From positions 1 through 11,712 of the forward strand of contig DATFOS010000134.1 of assembly GCA_035265325.1 (NCBI GenBank): 11,712 nt of DNA, read 5' to 3'. The stretch comes from DATCLS01 sp035265325 (GTDB lineage Bacteria > Actinomycetota > Acidimicrobiia > Acidimicrobiales > VFJN01). Positions 1-6,026 of this stretch are shown here, one piece after another. A program made the position numbers and the translations under genes. The stretch's first letter is position 1. The number at the start of each line of letters is the position of its first letter. The notes under the pieces are model-generated. The model ran no database searches. It was not told the DNA's origin and was given only the letters and a program-made list of their open reading frames with translations.

Positions 1-39
1 CCGCGGGTGGCGCCGAGCCGGGCCCGGAAGGAACCGTAG
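1..39 (+). CDS. Possible C-terminal tail of an upstream gene (partial)
   Basis: The first 13 codons of frame 1 are open and end in TAG at 37-39, four bases before the menB start. The tail reads PRVAPSRARKEP. The close spacing would fit an operon in which an upstream gene, possibly another menaquinone gene, runs into menB. So short a piece cannot be identified, and an open frame of 12 codons in this GC-rich DNA can occur by chance. Confidence 0.3.
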   Translation, partial: PRVAPSRARKEP

Positions 40-43
40 GAAG

Positions 44-955
44 ATGGCGACTGAGCAGGTCTCGGAGATCTTCGACCCGTCGGCGTGGCAAGGCGTCGAC
101 GGGCTCGACCTGCCCGACATCACCTACCACCGGGCGGTGGACACGGGCGTGGTGCGGGTGGCGTTCGACCGGCCGGAGGTGCGCAACGCCTTCCGTCCCC
201 ACACCGTCGACGAGCTGTACCGGGCGCTCGACCACGCCCGCCAGTCACCGGACGTGGGCTGCGTCCTGCTCACCGGCAACGGCCCGTCGCCCAAGGACGG
301 CGGCTGGGCGTTCTGCTCGGGCGGTGACCAGCGGATCCGGGGACGCGACGGCTACCGCTACGCCGAGGGCGAGACGTCCGCCACGATCGACCCGGCCCGC
401 AGCGGGCGGCTGCACGTCCTGGAGGTGCAGCGGCTCATCCGCTTCATGCCCAAGGTCGTGATCTGCCTCGTCAACGGCTGGGCGGCGGGCGGCGGCCACA
501 GCCTCCACGTGGTCAGCGACCTCACGCTGGCCAGCCGGGAGCACGCCCGGTTCCGCCAGACCGACGCCGACGTGGCCAGCTTCGACGGCGGCTTCGGCTC
601 GGCCTACCTGGCCAGGCAGGTCGGCCAGAAGTTCGCCCGCCAGATCTTCTTCCTCGGGAACACCTACGACGCCGAGGAGGCGGTCCGCATGGGCACGGCC
701 AACGCCGCCGTCGCCCACGAGGACCTGGAGCGGGTCGGGCTCGAGTGGGGACGCATGATCATGGGCAAGAGCCCGACGTCGATCCGGATGCTGAAGTACG
801 CCTTCAACGCGATCGACGACGGCCTGGTGGGCCAGCAGGTCTTCGCCGGCGAGGCCACCCGCCTCGCCTACGGCACCGACGAGGGCGCCGAGGGACGCGA
901 CAGCTTCCTGGAGAAGCGCGCTCCCGACTGGTCGCCGTTCCCCTGGCACTACTGA
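44..955 (+). CDS. menB: 1,4-dihydroxy-2-naphthoyl-CoA synthase (naphthoate synthase)
   Basis: MenB closes the second ring in menaquinone synthesis, converting o-succinylbenzoyl-CoA to 1,4-dihydroxy-2-naphthoyl-CoA. It is a cytoplasmic enzyme of the crotonase fold. The 303-residue protein is close to the family length (about 285-315). Family landmarks are CSGGDQ (91-96), the oxyanion-hole region GWAAGGGHSLH (145-155), QTDADVASFDGGFGS (172-186) and the C-terminal AYGTDEGAEGRD followed by PDWSPFP. D174 lies in QTDAD, where E. coli MenB has Gly and uses bicarbonate. It matches the catalytic Asp of Mycobacterium tuberculosis MenB (D185), and Y276 matches its Tyr287, so this is the Asp-type enzyme. 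The ATG at 44 is preceded by GGAAGGA (26-32) and AGGAAG directly against the start. The gene is convergent with the next one, with a strong hairpin between them. Its presence implies a menaquinone-based respiratory chain. Confidence 0.96.
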   Translation: MATEQVSEIFDPSAWQGVDGLDLPDITYHRAVDTGVVRVAFDRPEVRNAFRPHTVDELYRALDHARQSPDVGCVLLTGNGPSPKDGGWAFCSGGDQRIRGRDGYRYAEGETSATIDPARSGRLHVLEVQRLIRFMPKVVICLVNGWAAGGGHSLHVVSDLTLASREHARFRQTDADVASFDGGFGSAYLARQVGQKFARQIFFLGNTYDAEEAVRMGTANAAVAHEDLERVGLEWGRMIMGKSPTSIRMLKYAFNAIDDGLVGQQVFAGEATRLAYGTDEGAEGRDSFLEKRAPDWSPFPWHY

Positions 956-961
956 GCCCGG

Positions 962-999
962 CGAGGTGGACGGCCGGCGCGTGCCGGCCGTCCACCTCG
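962..999. terminator. Bidirectional hairpin terminator between menB and the 1007-2506 gene
   Basis: A perfect 17-bp inverted repeat (962-978 paired with 983-999) flanks the four-base loop GCGT. It begins seven bases after the menB stop and ends seven bases before the stop of the convergent gene. There is no T-tract on either side, which is common for hairpins in high-GC actinobacteria. Its symmetric position suggests that it stops transcripts from both directions. Confidence 0.75.
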
Positions 1000-1006
1000 G
1001 CCGGCG

Positions 1007-2506
1007 TCAGCCGGCCGCGAGCTCCTGCGGCCCGTTCCCGCCCTCCTCGAAGGCGAGGGGGTCGTCCATGGTCAGCCCCGTGCCGCAGCCGCTCTCCCAC
1101 TGGCCCATGCCGGTGCGGACCACGAGCGACGGGTTGGCGCCGGAGAACACCCCCCACGCGCTCTCGCAGCCGGGAACGACCCAGACGTGGCTCATCCAGC
1201 CGTTGGCGCCGTCGGCCTTCTCCCCACCCAGCTCGGCGCACTGCTCCTCGGTGGTGTTCGAGCCGCCGACGACCACGCCGTCACGCATGCACAGCCCCGT
1301 GTGCCGGTGGTAGTGGTCGTTGTCGCCGGTGTAGCCCTCGGCCGGCTCGGTCTCGCCGTCCTGGAAGATGTAGTAGCTCAGGCCGACGACGTGGGACCCG
1401 GGCTCGGTCCCGTCGTAGAGCAGCATCTCCGGGTGCTCGAGGTCGAACCCGTCGCCGAGCAGCCCGTAGTTGATGTAGTGGGCGGCGATGCCCGGCACGT
1501 ACCCCGTCACCTTGTGGTAGCCGGCCGCCTCGGCGTCGGCCACCGTCGGGTAGGTGGCGGCGACGTTCTTGGCCAGGAGCAGCTCGTCGGCGAGCTGGTC
1601 GCACTGCGCCTGGTCCGTCAGCGCGTTCCAGGGGTCGGGGTCGAGCGTGTGCGTCATGCTGCCGGTGAGGATGGCGTCGCGCTGGACCGGGTTCTCCTCG
1701 AGGTACCCGAGCACCTGCTCGATGGAGGGACCGCTGTCGGGGTCGACGAAGACCTCGGCCCACTCCTCCAGCGTGAAGTCGACCGGCGTTGCGTCGTCGT
1801 GGGCGTGCGGCATGCCGGGGACCGCGGCGTCGTTGAACGCCGGCGTGTTGAAGCCGAGGTCGCAGCGCTCGGCGTCGGCGACCTGGGCGGCGTTGGCGCC
1901 GCCGTGGTCGTGCGTCTCGCCGGGCGCCATCGACGCCATGTCGTGGCCGGGCTCGCCGTGGCCGGGGCTCCCGTGGCGGTCGTCGGCGAACCCGGGCGCC
2001 ACCGAGGTCGACACGAGGCCCGCGAGGGCCAGGCCCGCCACGCCGAACGCCACGGGGTTGATGCCGGGGACGGCCCGCGAGGCGAAGGACGGGCGCAGCG
2101 CCACTACCGCGGCGAGGACCACGATCGCCTCGAGCCCGGCGGCCAGGCCATCGGGGAAGCCGATGGATGCGTGGTCCGTGGCGGGGACGTCGATCGTGCG
2201 GGACCCCAGCCACACCAGGAACACGACGCCGTTGACGGCGGCGGCGCCGAGCCAGGGCTCGGGCCGGTTGCGCCACCGGTACAGGGCGGCCGCGGCGGCC
2301 AGCTGCAGCCAGGCGACGACGAGGAAGAAGACGCCGTCCCTCGTCCGCTCGGAGAGGTGCTCGGGCGCGAGCGCGAAGTGGATCACGGCGGCGCCCACGG
2401 ACGCGGCCATGGCGACCGTCCGCAGCGTGTCACCGAGCGTGGACGTGGATGAGGCGGGCGACGGCGCGGGCGCGGCTGGCTCGGCGGTCGACGTCTCGTC
2501 GGACAT
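1007..2506 (-). CDS. Five-TM membrane protein with His-rich linker and Cys/His-rich extracytoplasmic domain, unknown function
   Basis: I do not recognise a named family. The 499-residue protein starts with a Ser/Thr/Pro/Ala-rich tail. Five hydrophobic segments follow at about residues 27-48, 57-77, 86-104, 118-138 and 150-170. An odd number with a cytoplasmic N-terminus would put the rest outside the membrane. Next is a His/Met/Asp-rich linker (about 174-203, including GHGEPGHDMASM and THDHGG), then MPHAHDD (232-238). The globular C-terminal part (about 240-490) has six cysteines (215, 302, 406, 423, 447, 474) and HPEMLLYDG (358-366) and NDHYHRHTGLC (396-406). The cysteines may form disulfides outside the cell, and the histidines could bind copper, zinc or another metal. 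Both are inferences. The ATG at 2506 was chosen over an in-frame ATG at 2611 because AAGGAG sits six bases upstream and the intervening codons are Arg-rich and non-conserved in character. The gene is flanked by terminators and is probably transcribed alone. Confidence 0.85.
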   Translation of the reverse strand: MSDETSTAEPAAPAPSPASSTSTLGDTLRTVAMAASVGAAVIHFALAPEHLSERTRDGVFFLVVAWLQLAAAAALYRWRNRPEPWLGAAAVNGVVFLVWLGSRTIDVPATDHASIGFPDGLAAGLEAIVVLAAVVALRPSFASRAVPGINPVAFGVAGLALAGLVSTSVAPGFADDRHGSPGHGEPGHDMASMAPGETHDHGGANAAQVADAERCDLGFNTPAFNDAAVPGMPHAHDDATPVDFTLEEWAEVFVDPDSGPSIEQVLGYLEENPVQRDAILTGSMTHTLDPDPWNALTDQAQCDQLADELLLAKNVAATYPTVADAEAAGYHKVTGYVPGIAAHYINYGLLGDGFDLEHPEMLLYDGTEPGSHVVGLSYYIFQDGETEPAEGYTGDNDHYHRHTGLCMRDGVVVGGSNTTEEQCAELGGEKADGANGWMSHVWVVPGCESAWGVFSGANPSLVVRTGMGQWESGCGTGLTMDDPLAFEEGGNGPQELAAG

Positions 2507-2582
2507 CGTGTGCTCCTTCCCCCCGGAAGAGACGTGGCGAGCGATCCCGGCCGAGCGACGCCGGTCGTCGGAGCGCACCCCA

Positions 2583-2611
2583 AAACTACGAGGGGTAATG
2601 CGGTGGAGCAA
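2583..2611 (-). promoter_or_regulatory. Weak candidate promoter for the 1007-2506 membrane-protein gene
   Basis: Read on the minus strand, TTGCTC (2611-2606) and TAGTTT (2588-2583) are 17 bases apart. This would start transcription near 2576, with a leader of about 70 bases. Each box matches the consensus at only three of six positions. The spacing, and the location between the yceI terminator and the start codon, are the main support. Confidence 0.25.
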
Positions 2612-2634
2612 TGCCTTTTTGCACGCCGTACGCG

Positions 2635-2666
2635 AAAAGTCGGCGGCCCCTGGCGGGGCCGCCGAC
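2635..2666 (-). terminator. Rho-independent terminator of the yceI-family gene
   Basis: On the minus strand a perfect 12-bp G+C-rich stem (2666-2655 with 2650-2639, four-base loop) is followed by TTTT (2638-2635). It starts 24 bases after the stop of the YceI-family gene. It separates that gene from the membrane-protein gene further downstream on the same strand, so the two are probably not one operon. Confidence 0.8.
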
Positions 2667-2689
2667 CGCTTTCCGGCTCGGACTGCGGG

Positions 2690-3280
2690 TCAGGCCTGGC
2701 GGACGGCCTCGGCCTCGATCTCGATGCGGACCGCCTTGCCGACGAGGACGCCGCCGGTCTCGAGGGCCTGGTTCCAGCCGAGGCCGAACTCGTCGCGGTC
2801 GATCTCGGCGGTGGCCGAGAAGCCCAGGCGCTCGTTGCCCCACGGGTCGCGGGCGACGCCCTCGTAGGTCACGTCGAGCTCGATCGGGCGGGTCACGCCC
2901 TTGACCGACAGATCGCCATGGACGGCGTAGCGGCCCTTGCCCAGCGACGAGACGCTGGTGGAGCGATAGGTCATGGTCGGGTTGACCTCGACGTCGAAGA
3001 AGTCACCCGAGCGGAGGTGCGTGTCGCGCCCGTCGTCACGGGTGTCGATGCTGGCGAGGTCGATCTCGACCTCGACGGCCGACAAGGTGTGCTCGTCGGC
3101 GACGGTGACCGTGCCGGTGAACGAGGTGAAGCGGCCCCGCACCCTGGACACCATCATGTGGCGCACGGAGAACCCGACGTGGGTGTGCGACGGGTCGAGC
3201 GTGAAGGTGCCGGGCATCGGGAGCTCGACGCCGTCGACGGTACGGGTGGCGGGAGCGGCGGGGTTGGTGGCGTCGGACAT
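2690..3280 (-). CDS. YceI-family protein
   Basis: The 196-residue protein has the YceI pattern: FTLDPSHTHVGFSVRHMMVS (26-45), the paired strand GRFTSFTGTVTV, EIDLASIDT, RSGDFFDVEVNPTMTYRS (90-107), GDLSVKGVTRPIELDVTY (122-139), and the C-terminal GFSATAEIDRDEFGLGWN. YceI proteins form a lipocalin-like beta-barrel that binds polyisoprenoid or other amphipathic lipids. Some are stress-induced, such as E. coli YceI. There is no signal peptide, so unlike the periplasmic E. coli protein this one should be cytoplasmic, as is usual for actinobacterial members. The ligand is unknown; a menaquinone or polyprenyl molecule is possible but unsupported. The ATG at 3280 has AGGAG six bases upstream and excludes a 37-codon upstream extension of unlike composition. 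The gene diverges from a marR gene that probably controls it. Confidence 0.93.
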   Translation of the reverse strand: MSDATNPAAPATRTVDGVELPMPGTFTLDPSHTHVGFSVRHMMVSRVRGRFTSFTGTVTVADEHTLSAVEVEIDLASIDTRDDGRDTHLRSGDFFDVEVNPTMTYRSTSVSSLGKGRYAVHGDLSVKGVTRPIELDVTYEGVARDPWGNERLGFSATAEIDRDEFGLGWNQALETGGVLVGKAVRIEIEAEAVRQA

Positions 3281-3332
3281 GGCGATCTCCTGAGGGTCTC
3301 CGGTCGCTCGAGCCGATTCGCCCGTGCAACCT

Positions 3333-3344
3333 TTGCGTGCGCAA
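3333..3344. promoter_or_regulatory. Palindromic operator O2 (TTGCG-TG-CGCAA), leader of the yceI gene
   Basis: Five-base arms TTGCG/CGCAA are separated by two bases, the same arms as in O1. Flanking CC...GG extends the symmetry after one mismatch on each side. It would lie at about +12 to +24 of the predicted yceI transcript, where a bound regulator could block elongation. Its centre is 47 bp from that of O1. Confidence 0.6.
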
Positions 3345-3362
3345 GGGACTGCGTCGACCCCG

Positions 3363-3391
3363 AACATACAACGCGATGCTTGCGTTCGCAA
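3363..3391 (-). promoter_or_regulatory. Predicted promoter of the yceI-family gene
   Basis: On the minus strand TTGCGA (3391-3386) and TATGTT (3368-3363) lie exactly 17 bases apart, each matching four of six consensus positions. Transcription would start near 3356, leaving a leader of about 76 bases with a good ribosome-binding site before the ATG at 3280. The -35 box lies inside palindrome O1. Confidence 0.55.
3380..3391. promoter_or_regulatory. Palindromic operator O1 (TTGCG-TT-CGCAA) between marR and yceI
   Basis: A 12-bp sequence with perfect five-base arms covers the -35 region of both divergent promoters. A further TTGCG half-site follows at 3395-3399. MarR proteins bind such short palindromes as dimers, and the repeat of the same arms at O2 makes chance unlikely. 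Binding here would repress both marR and the yceI gene. Confidence 0.65.
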
Positions 3392-3407
3392 CTATTGCGT
3401 CTAAGCT
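3380..3407 (+). promoter_or_regulatory. Predicted leaderless promoter of the marR gene
   Basis: TTGCGT (3380-3385) and TAAGCT (3402-3407) are 16 bases apart. The -10-like box ends six bases before the ATG at 3414, so transcription would start at or next to the start codon. No Shine-Dalgarno sequence is visible before that ATG, which agrees with a leaderless message. The -10 box is a weak match (three of six). Confidence 0.4.
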
Positions 3408-3413
3408 GACCCC

Positions 3414-3920
3414 ATGCAGGACCCCGACGGCGAGCTCGACGACGACCGGCTCACGCTGGCCGGCCTGTTCGCCGAGAGCTACAAGGGCATCGCCACCGGC
3501 CTCGAGCGGCGTCTCGGCGACGACTCAGGCCTGTCGCTCCAGTGGTTCGAGCTCCTGATCCGGTTGGCCCGGTCGCCCGGGCACCGCCTCAGGATGACCG
3601 ATCTTGCCAACCAGACCAACCTGACGCCCAGCGGCCTCACCCGGGCGGTCGACCGGCTGGCCGAGGCCGGGCTGGTCGAGCGGGTGGCGTGCCCCAGCGA
3701 CCGCCGGGTCGCCTACGCCGCCCTCACCGAGGCGGGGCTGGCCCGCATCCGGGCCGCGGTCGGGCCGCACCTGGTCCACCTCGACGAGCTGTTCGGCGTG
3801 CTCTCCCCCGCCGAGCGCGACGTGCTCGCCGGCCTGCTGCGCAAGGTGCGCGACCACGTGAACCCGGCCGCCGGCGTGGTGACCACGCCGGCGCCCGAGC
3901 CCACCGAGGCCGGCGTCTAG
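3414..3920 (+). CDS. MarR-family transcriptional regulator
   Basis: The 168-residue protein is a winged helix-turn-helix dimeric DNA-binding protein of the MarR family. The N-terminal dimerisation helices cover about residues 12-38. LSLQWFELLIRLARSPG (40-56) leads into LRMTDLANQTNL (59-70) and the recognition helix TPSGLTRAVDRLAEAGLVER (71-90). The wing carries the family CPSDRR (93-98), followed by ALTEAG and a long C-terminal dimer helix. It ends in a Pro/Thr/Glu tail of about 20 residues. A single cysteine (C93) sits at the wing; whether it senses redox state is unknown. The gene diverges from yceI with paired palindromes between them, so autoregulation plus control of yceI is likely. The ligand cannot be read from sequence. 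Its stop shares CTAG with the convergent aldo/keto reductase. Confidence 0.93.
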   Translation: MQDPDGELDDDRLTLAGLFAESYKGIATGLERRLGDDSGLSLQWFELLIRLARSPGHRLRMTDLANQTNLTPSGLTRAVDRLAEAGLVERVACPSDRRVAYAALTEAGLARIRAAVGPHLVHLDELFGVLSPAERDVLAGLLRKVRDHVNPAAGVVTTPAPEPTEAGV

Positions 3921-4768
3921 CCGAGCGCCGCCAGGTCCTCGTCGGTGAGGCGGAGGCCGCCGGCGGCCACGTTCTCCTCCAGGTGCGCCACCGAGCCGGT
4001 GCCCGGGATCGGCAGCATCTGGGGCGACCGGGCCAGCTGCCAGGCCAGCGCGACCTGGATGGGCGTGGCGTCGTGACGCTCGGCCACCGTGGCGAGGGCG
4101 TCGCCCTCGCCGGGGCGGTGGCCGCCCACGGGCGCCCACGGGATGAAGGCGAACCCGTCCTTCTCGGCCAACTCGACGACGTCCTCGGAGGACCGGTCGG
4201 AGGGGTTGTGGCGGTTCTGCACCGACACGACCGGCACGATGGCCTGCGCCCGCCGGACCTGGTCGGCGTCCACGTTGGACAACCCGACGTGGCGGATCTT
4301 GCCGGCGTCGCGCAGCTCGGCCAGCGTGCCCAGCGAGTCCTCGAACGGGACGGTCGGATCGGGCCGGTGCAACTGGTAGAGGTCGATGACGTCGGCCCGG
4401 AGGCGCTGCAGGCTGCCGTCGAGCGCCTGGCGTAGGTGCTCGGGGCGCCCGTCGGGACGCCACTGGCCCGGGCCGTCGCGCAGCAGCCCGCCCTTGGTGG
4501 CGATGACCAGGCCCGGCGGGTACGGGGCGAGCGCCTCGGCGATGAGCTCCTCGCTCACGTCGGGGCCGTAGGCGTCGGCGGTGTCGATGAAGTTCACGTT
4601 GAGCTTGACGGCCCGGCGCAGGACCTCGATGGCGGTGGCGTGGTCCGCCGGCGGGCCCCAGATGCCCTTCCCGGTGATGCGCATGGCGCCGAAACCGAGG
4701 CGGTTGACGATGAGGTCGCCCCCCAGGGTCAACGTCCCGGCGGCGGTGGCGGTGGGCTGGTCGGCCAT
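3917..4768 (-). CDS. Aldo/keto reductase
   Basis: This 283-residue protein is a (beta/alpha)8-barrel NADPH-dependent oxidoreductase acting on aldehydes, ketones or sugars; the true substrate is unknown. The catalytic tetrad is visible: D62 and Y67 in NFIDTADAYG, K92 in ATKGG, and H134 in YQLHRPD. LGFGAMR (24-30), GKIRHVGLSN and the C-terminal cofactor-binding stretch PIPGTGSVAHLEENVAA are also present. The ATG at 4768 fits the usual family start. A longer frame from 4825 adds an Arg-rich stretch and was not used. No Shine-Dalgarno sequence is seen. TACCGT (4780-4775) ends six bases before the ATG, so a leaderless message is possible. The gene is convergent with marR and overlaps it by four bases. 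Confidence 0.93.
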   Translation of the reverse strand: MADQPTATAAGTLTLGGDLIVNRLGFGAMRITGKGIWGPPADHATAIEVLRRAVKLNVNFIDTADAYGPDVSEELIAEALAPYPPGLVIATKGGLLRDGPGQWRPDGRPEHLRQALDGSLQRLRADVIDLYQLHRPDPTVPFEDSLGTLAELRDAGKIRHVGLSNVDADQVRRAQAIVPVVSVQNRHNPSDRSSEDVVELAEKDGFAFIPWAPVGGHRPGEGDALATVAERHDATPIQVALAWQLARSPQMLPIPGTGSVAHLEENVAAGGLRLTDEDLAALG

Positions 4769-4865
4769 CGCGGCACGGTACCGGCGCCGGCCGGCGACGC
4801 GGACGCCGCACACCGATCGCGCCACTACCAGGCGTTCGACGTGCGCGCGGGATAGCCTTCACGGG

Positions 4866-4886
4866 CGCTCCGGGTCAGTCGGAGCG
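4866..4886 (+). other. Hairpin in the leader of the cold-shock gene
   Basis: A 7-bp stem (CGCTCCG 4866-4872 with CGGAGCG 4880-4886) with a seven-base loop ends 30 bases before the csp start codon. The 148-base gap between the divergent aldo/keto reductase and csp genes otherwise shows only a weak -10-like TAGCCT at 4853-4858, with no convincing -35. Structured leaders control some cold-shock genes, but no role is shown here. Confidence 0.35.
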
Positions 4887-4916
4887 GATGTGCTGTGCGA
4901 CAGAAGAGAAGGTCAT

Positions 4917-5117
4917 TTGGCTACTGGCACCGTGAAGTTCTTCAACGCCGAGAAGGGCTACGGCTTCATCTCGCGTGAAGATGGCGAGGATGTGTTCGTC
5001 CACTTCTCCAACATCGAAGCCCAGGGTTACAAGACCCTGGACGCCGGCCAGCGGGTGGAATTCGACATCGGCCCGGGTCGGAAGGGTGAGGAAGCGCAGC
5101 GCGTCCGCGTGATCTGA
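4917..5117 (+). CDS. cspA: Cold-shock protein (CspA family), TTG start
   Basis: This 66-residue single cold-shock domain protein is of typical length. It binds single-stranded RNA and DNA in the cytoplasm and acts as an RNA chaperone and antiterminator. RNP1 is KGYGFI (13-18) and RNP2 is VFVHF (26-30). The N-terminus TGTVKFFNAEKGYGFIS is nearly the family consensus, so the start can be fixed. The protein should begin (M)ATGTVKFF, which places initiation at TTG 4917, with GAAGG at 4908-4912. The frame stays open far upstream without a stop, but those codons encode Arg/Pro-rich sequence unlike any Csp. The gene has its own terminator and appears to be a single-gene unit. No cold-box element was recognised. 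Confidence 0.95.
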   Translation: MATGTVKFFNAEKGYGFISREDGEDVFVHFSNIEAQGYKTLDAGQRVEFDIGPGRKGEEAQRVRVI

Positions 5118-5137
5118 GCAACTCGCTACCTCTGACG

Positions 5138-5171
5138 CGAGCCGCCGGCCCCTCGGGGTCGGCGGCTCGTT
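5138..5171 (+). terminator. Terminator of the cold-shock gene
   Basis: A 10-bp perfect stem (5138-5147 with 5160-5169) extends through a G-U pair to 14 bp with a CTCG loop, followed by TT. It starts 20 bases after the csp stop, so csp should be monocistronic and separate from the sigma-like gene downstream. Confidence 0.75.
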
Positions 5172-5204
5172 CCATGACGGGAACGACCCGTGAGCGCACG
5201 ATCC

Positions 5205-5232
5205 GTGTCACCAGGGTCTGACGGGGTACAAG
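5205..5232 (+). promoter_or_regulatory. Candidate promoter of the sigma-like gene
   Basis: GTGTCA (5205-5210) and TACAAG (5227-5232) are 16 bases apart, each matching four of six consensus positions. Transcription would start near 5239. This lies after the first base of the alternative GTG start (5237), so it supports translation from the ATG at 5294 with a leader of about 55 bases. Confidence 0.35.
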
Positions 5233-5293
5233 GTTCGTGAGGGACCTCGACGAATTACGGTCGAGCCGAGACCGGCGAGGGGAGGTCGTCCGA

Positions 5294-6010
5294 ATGGCGT
5301 CGGTGTTCGACCAACTGGATCGGGACTGGGGTCACGTAGCCGACGACCGGGCGATCGCCCGCCGCCTGCCGGGGGCCTGCGCCGCCGCCGGCGCCACGAC
5401 CCTCGCCGACGTCGAGCGTTTCGTCCGCGCGGCCTCGCCGGAGGACGCCGATCGCGTGCTGGCCGCGCTGGCGGCCGACGCCATCGACCGCGACGACGCG
5501 CCCGGCGACCGCCTCGCCGCCCGGGCGCTGCTCCAGCTCCTGCTGCCGGGCGTCCGCCGGCTGGCCCGCACCTGGTGGGCGCTGGGCGACCCCGACGAGC
5601 GGGCGGCCGCCGCCGTGGCCGCGGTGTACGACCGCATCCGCCACTACCCGCTCGACCGCCGGCCCCGGCGCATCGCCGCCAACGTCCTCATGGACGCGGC
5701 CGGCGACCTGCGGCGGGCGGCCCGCAAGGCGCGGGCGTCGCAGGCGGGCCCCGACACCGGCCACCTGCCGAGCGGCGAATGGGACCTTCCCTCGCCGCCC
5801 ATCACCCACCCGGCGCTCGAGCTGGTCGACGCCCTCGCCGACGCCGTGGGCCGCGGGCTGGTGTCGCCGGAGGACGCCGGGCTCATCGCCGCCTCCCGCA
5901 TCGCCGGCAAGAGCCTCAGCGAGATCGCCCGCCAGCGCGGCGCCAAGCTGCGGACCCTCCAGTGGCGCCGCCAGCGCGCCGAGGCCCTCCTGGTGGGCGC
6001 CGGCCTCTAG
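5294..6010 (+). CDS. Sigma-70-like helix-turn-helix protein, function unknown
   Basis: The 238-residue protein is almost all helical. Residues 75-145 (ARALLQLLLPGVRRLARTWW, then DERAAAAVAAVYDRIRHYPL and RRIAANVLMDAAGDLRRAAR) resemble a diverged sigma region 2. Residues 191-232 (SPEDAGLIAASRIAGKSLSE, then IARQRGAKLRTLQWRRQRAE) resemble sigma region 4 with its HTH. Between them lies a loose Gly/Pro linker. The N-terminal 45 residues look like a separate small helical segment. It is therefore probably a DNA-binding protein or non-standard sigma factor. I do not know its targets and see no anti-sigma partner. ATG 5294 has GGAGG eight bases upstream; an in-frame GTG at 5237 would add 19 charged residues and is less likely. 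It is convergent with cobO, 16 bases away, with no clear hairpin between. Confidence 0.75.
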   Translation: MASVFDQLDRDWGHVADDRAIARRLPGACAAAGATTLADVERFVRAASPEDADRVLAALAADAIDRDDAPGDRLAARALLQLLLPGVRRLARTWWALGDPDERAAAAVAAVYDRIRHYPLDRRPRRIAANVLMDAAGDLRRAARKARASQAGPDTGHLPSGEWDLPSPPITHPALELVDALADAVGRGLVSPEDAGLIAASRIAGKSLSEIARQRGAKLRTLQWRRQRAEALLVGAGL

Positions 6011-6026
6011 TGGCGGCGGCGGTCGG

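Noticed and set aside
1187..2452. Long plus-strand open frame (421 codons) opposite the membrane-protein gene
   Set aside because: It is a Val/Gly/Arg-rich composition without motifs and lies wholly inside the better-supported minus-strand gene, which has a strong ribosome-binding site and clear membrane segments.
3525..4862. Minus-strand frame of 445 codons spanning marR and the aldo/keto reductase
   Set aside because: It is an Arg/Pro/Gly-rich shadow crossing two well-supported genes in other frames, with no recognisable domain.
4581..4916. Upstream in-frame extension of the cold-shock protein (178 residues in all)
   Set aside because: The extra 112 residues lie antisense to the aldo/keto reductase and in its leader and are Arg/Pro-rich. 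The Csp consensus begins exactly at TTG 4917.
5178..5190. Short inverted repeat CGGG/CCCG upstream of the sigma-like gene
   Set aside because: Four-base arms are expected often by chance in DNA of this composition, and the repeat does not align with the predicted promoter.
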